Below are positions 14,260 through 14,497 of a DNA stretch of 14,497 bases, piece after piece. Under the pieces are notes generated by a model that was not told where the DNA came from, searched no databases, and saw nothing but the letters and a program-made list of their open reading frames with translations. The stretch is from an uncultured Bacilli bacterium (GTDB taxonomy: Bacteria > Bacillota_I > Bacilli_A > RF39 > UBA660), in NCBI GenBank assembly GCA_947627965.1, contig CANQYA010000010.1:1-14497 (forward strand), written 5' to 3'. A program made the translations under genes and the position numbers. Within the stretch, counting starts at the first letter, position 1, and every line of letters starts with the position of its first letter.

Positions 14260-14260
14260 A

Positions 14261-14338
14261 GGACATTTTAATTTGTAATTCAATTTTTCTTTTTCTTTTT
14301 TATTATATAATACTTTATAGGACATTTTAACTTGTAAA
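14261..14338 (-). repeat. Two internal copies of the IS-end motif, right side
   Basis: The copy at 14261-14282 is identical to the terminal 14355-14376 over 22 bases (beginning GGACATTTTAATTTG). A second, GGACATTTTAACTTGTAA, starts at 14320. With the terminus this makes three copies, mirroring the three at the left end. The innermost abuts the transposase leader hairpin, so transposase bound there could affect its own transcription (inference). Confidence 0.75.
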
Positions 14339-14354
14339 TAATCTTTTAAAAATA

Positions 14355-14377
14355 GGACATTTTAATTTGTAATTCAC
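14355..14377 (-). repeat. Right terminal inverted repeat of the IS
   Basis: Read inward on the minus strand it begins GTGAATTACAAA and ends TTAAAATGTCC. It matches the left end at 19 of 23 positions. Confidence 0.88.
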
Positions 14378-14388
14378 AAAAAAGTCAA
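14359..14388 (-). promoter_or_regulatory. Possible hybrid promoter of the transposase (target -35, IS -10)
   Basis: TTGACT (14383-14388) lies in the target duplication and TAAAAT (14359-14364) in the right terminal repeat, with 18 bp between them. Transcripts would start about 130 nt before the transposase ATG and include the hairpin. The arrangement exists only because of where the element landed. It is consensus-based. Confidence 0.35.
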
Positions 14389-14404
14389 TAATAATAATTT
14401 TTTG
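14378..14404. repeat. Right copy of the 27-bp target site duplication
   Basis: Exact copy of 12675-12701, directly outside the right inverted repeat. The bases beyond it (from 14405) differ from those beyond the left copy, so the repeat ends sharply as expected for a target duplication. Confidence 0.93.
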
Positions 14405-14497
14405 AGTTTAGGTTTTTTGTAAAAAAATATAACAAACTTTAAACTAATTTCTAACATTATATAAAAATTATAAATATTTTAATGTATTTATGATTTT

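Larger units (their letters stand above)
12702..14377 (-). mobile_element. Complete IS1202-type insertion sequence (about 1676 bp)
   Basis: A single transposase gene is bracketed by 23-bp imperfect inverted repeats (12703-12725 and 14355-14377) that match at 19 of 23 positions; both begin GTGA and end TTAAAATGTCC as read inward. An exact 27-bp direct repeat flanks the element. Length, 23-bp ends, 27-bp duplication and transposase type all agree with IS1202 of Streptococcus pneumoniae as known from the literature. If the next base on each side is included, the element has TG...CA ends and 24-bp repeats. The intact frame and perfect duplication suggest a recent insertion. It landed between upstream DNA and the start of a degraded radical SAM gene. 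Confidence 0.92.

Noticed and set aside
12675..14404. Integrase-type att sites or a genomic island bounded by direct repeats
   Set aside because: The 27-bp direct repeats abut the inverted repeats of a single-gene IS and no tRNA or integrase is present, so a target duplication explains them.
1..14497. tRNA, rRNA or riboswitch
   Set aside because: I saw no cloverleaf-like GGTTCRA-bearing segment, rRNA sequence or recognisable riboswitch core; the gaps are too AT-rich and unstructured.

Overview
The window is very AT-rich DNA in which every recognisable gene lies on the minus strand. Tryptophan is encoded by TGG throughout the long genes and the big synthase gene ends in TGA, so the ordinary bacterial code fits and a Mycoplasma-type code does not. 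Strong AGGAGG-type ribosome sites, an IS1202-type insertion sequence, an ABC-F protein and a Firmicutes-type glucose-6-phosphate isomerase suggest a low-GC member of the Bacillota, perhaps an uncultured Bacilli or Erysipelotrichia-like gut lineage. The species cannot be named from this sequence.

Layout from left to right. Positions 1-307 hold a wrecked tnpB (IS200/IS605 family): the N-terminus is joined directly to the zinc ribbon, most of the nuclease is gone, and the gene runs off the left edge. Positions 308-1077 have no convincing gene but contain a degenerate motif array repeating every ~11 bp (about 751-927) and the likely terminator of the next operon (953-973). Positions 1078-9985 are a two-gene operon: a 2566-residue cyclic beta-1,2-glucan synthase (NdvB/Cgs type: GT84, cyclisation domain, GH94), then pgi. 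The pgi gene overlaps the synthase by 14 bp and starts at a GTG with a near-perfect ribosome site. The synthase uses UDP-glucose and its GH94 domain would release glucose-1-phosphate, so pairing it with an isomerase acting on glucose-6-phosphate is metabolically sensible, though that link is inference.

Positions 10147-12700 look like a scrambled accessory segment. An intact ABC-F ATPase gene sits between two gene remnants: upstream, a radical SAM fragment carrying CxxxCxxC; downstream, the C-terminal part of a PEP-utilising ATP-grasp/phosphohistidine enzyme. The last residues of the ABC-F protein are read out of frame from the PEP-enzyme remnant, which marks a recombination junction.

Positions 12702-14377 are a complete IS1202-type insertion sequence with 23-bp imperfect terminal inverted repeats, an exact 27-bp target duplication, a DDE transposase, three terminus-like motifs at each end, a hairpin over the transposase ribosome site and a strong terminator. 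It inserted beside a promoter whose -35 box lies in the duplicated target. One copy still serves the radical SAM/ABC-F unit. The other copy may form a hybrid promoter for the transposase. The final 93 bases hold no gene I can support.

I did not find a clearly new multi-gene system. The items most worth following are the 11-bp phased array, the multi-site ends and start-site hairpin of the IS, the chimeric radical SAM / ABC-F / PEP-enzyme segment, and the complete cyclic glucan synthase in so AT-rich a genome.
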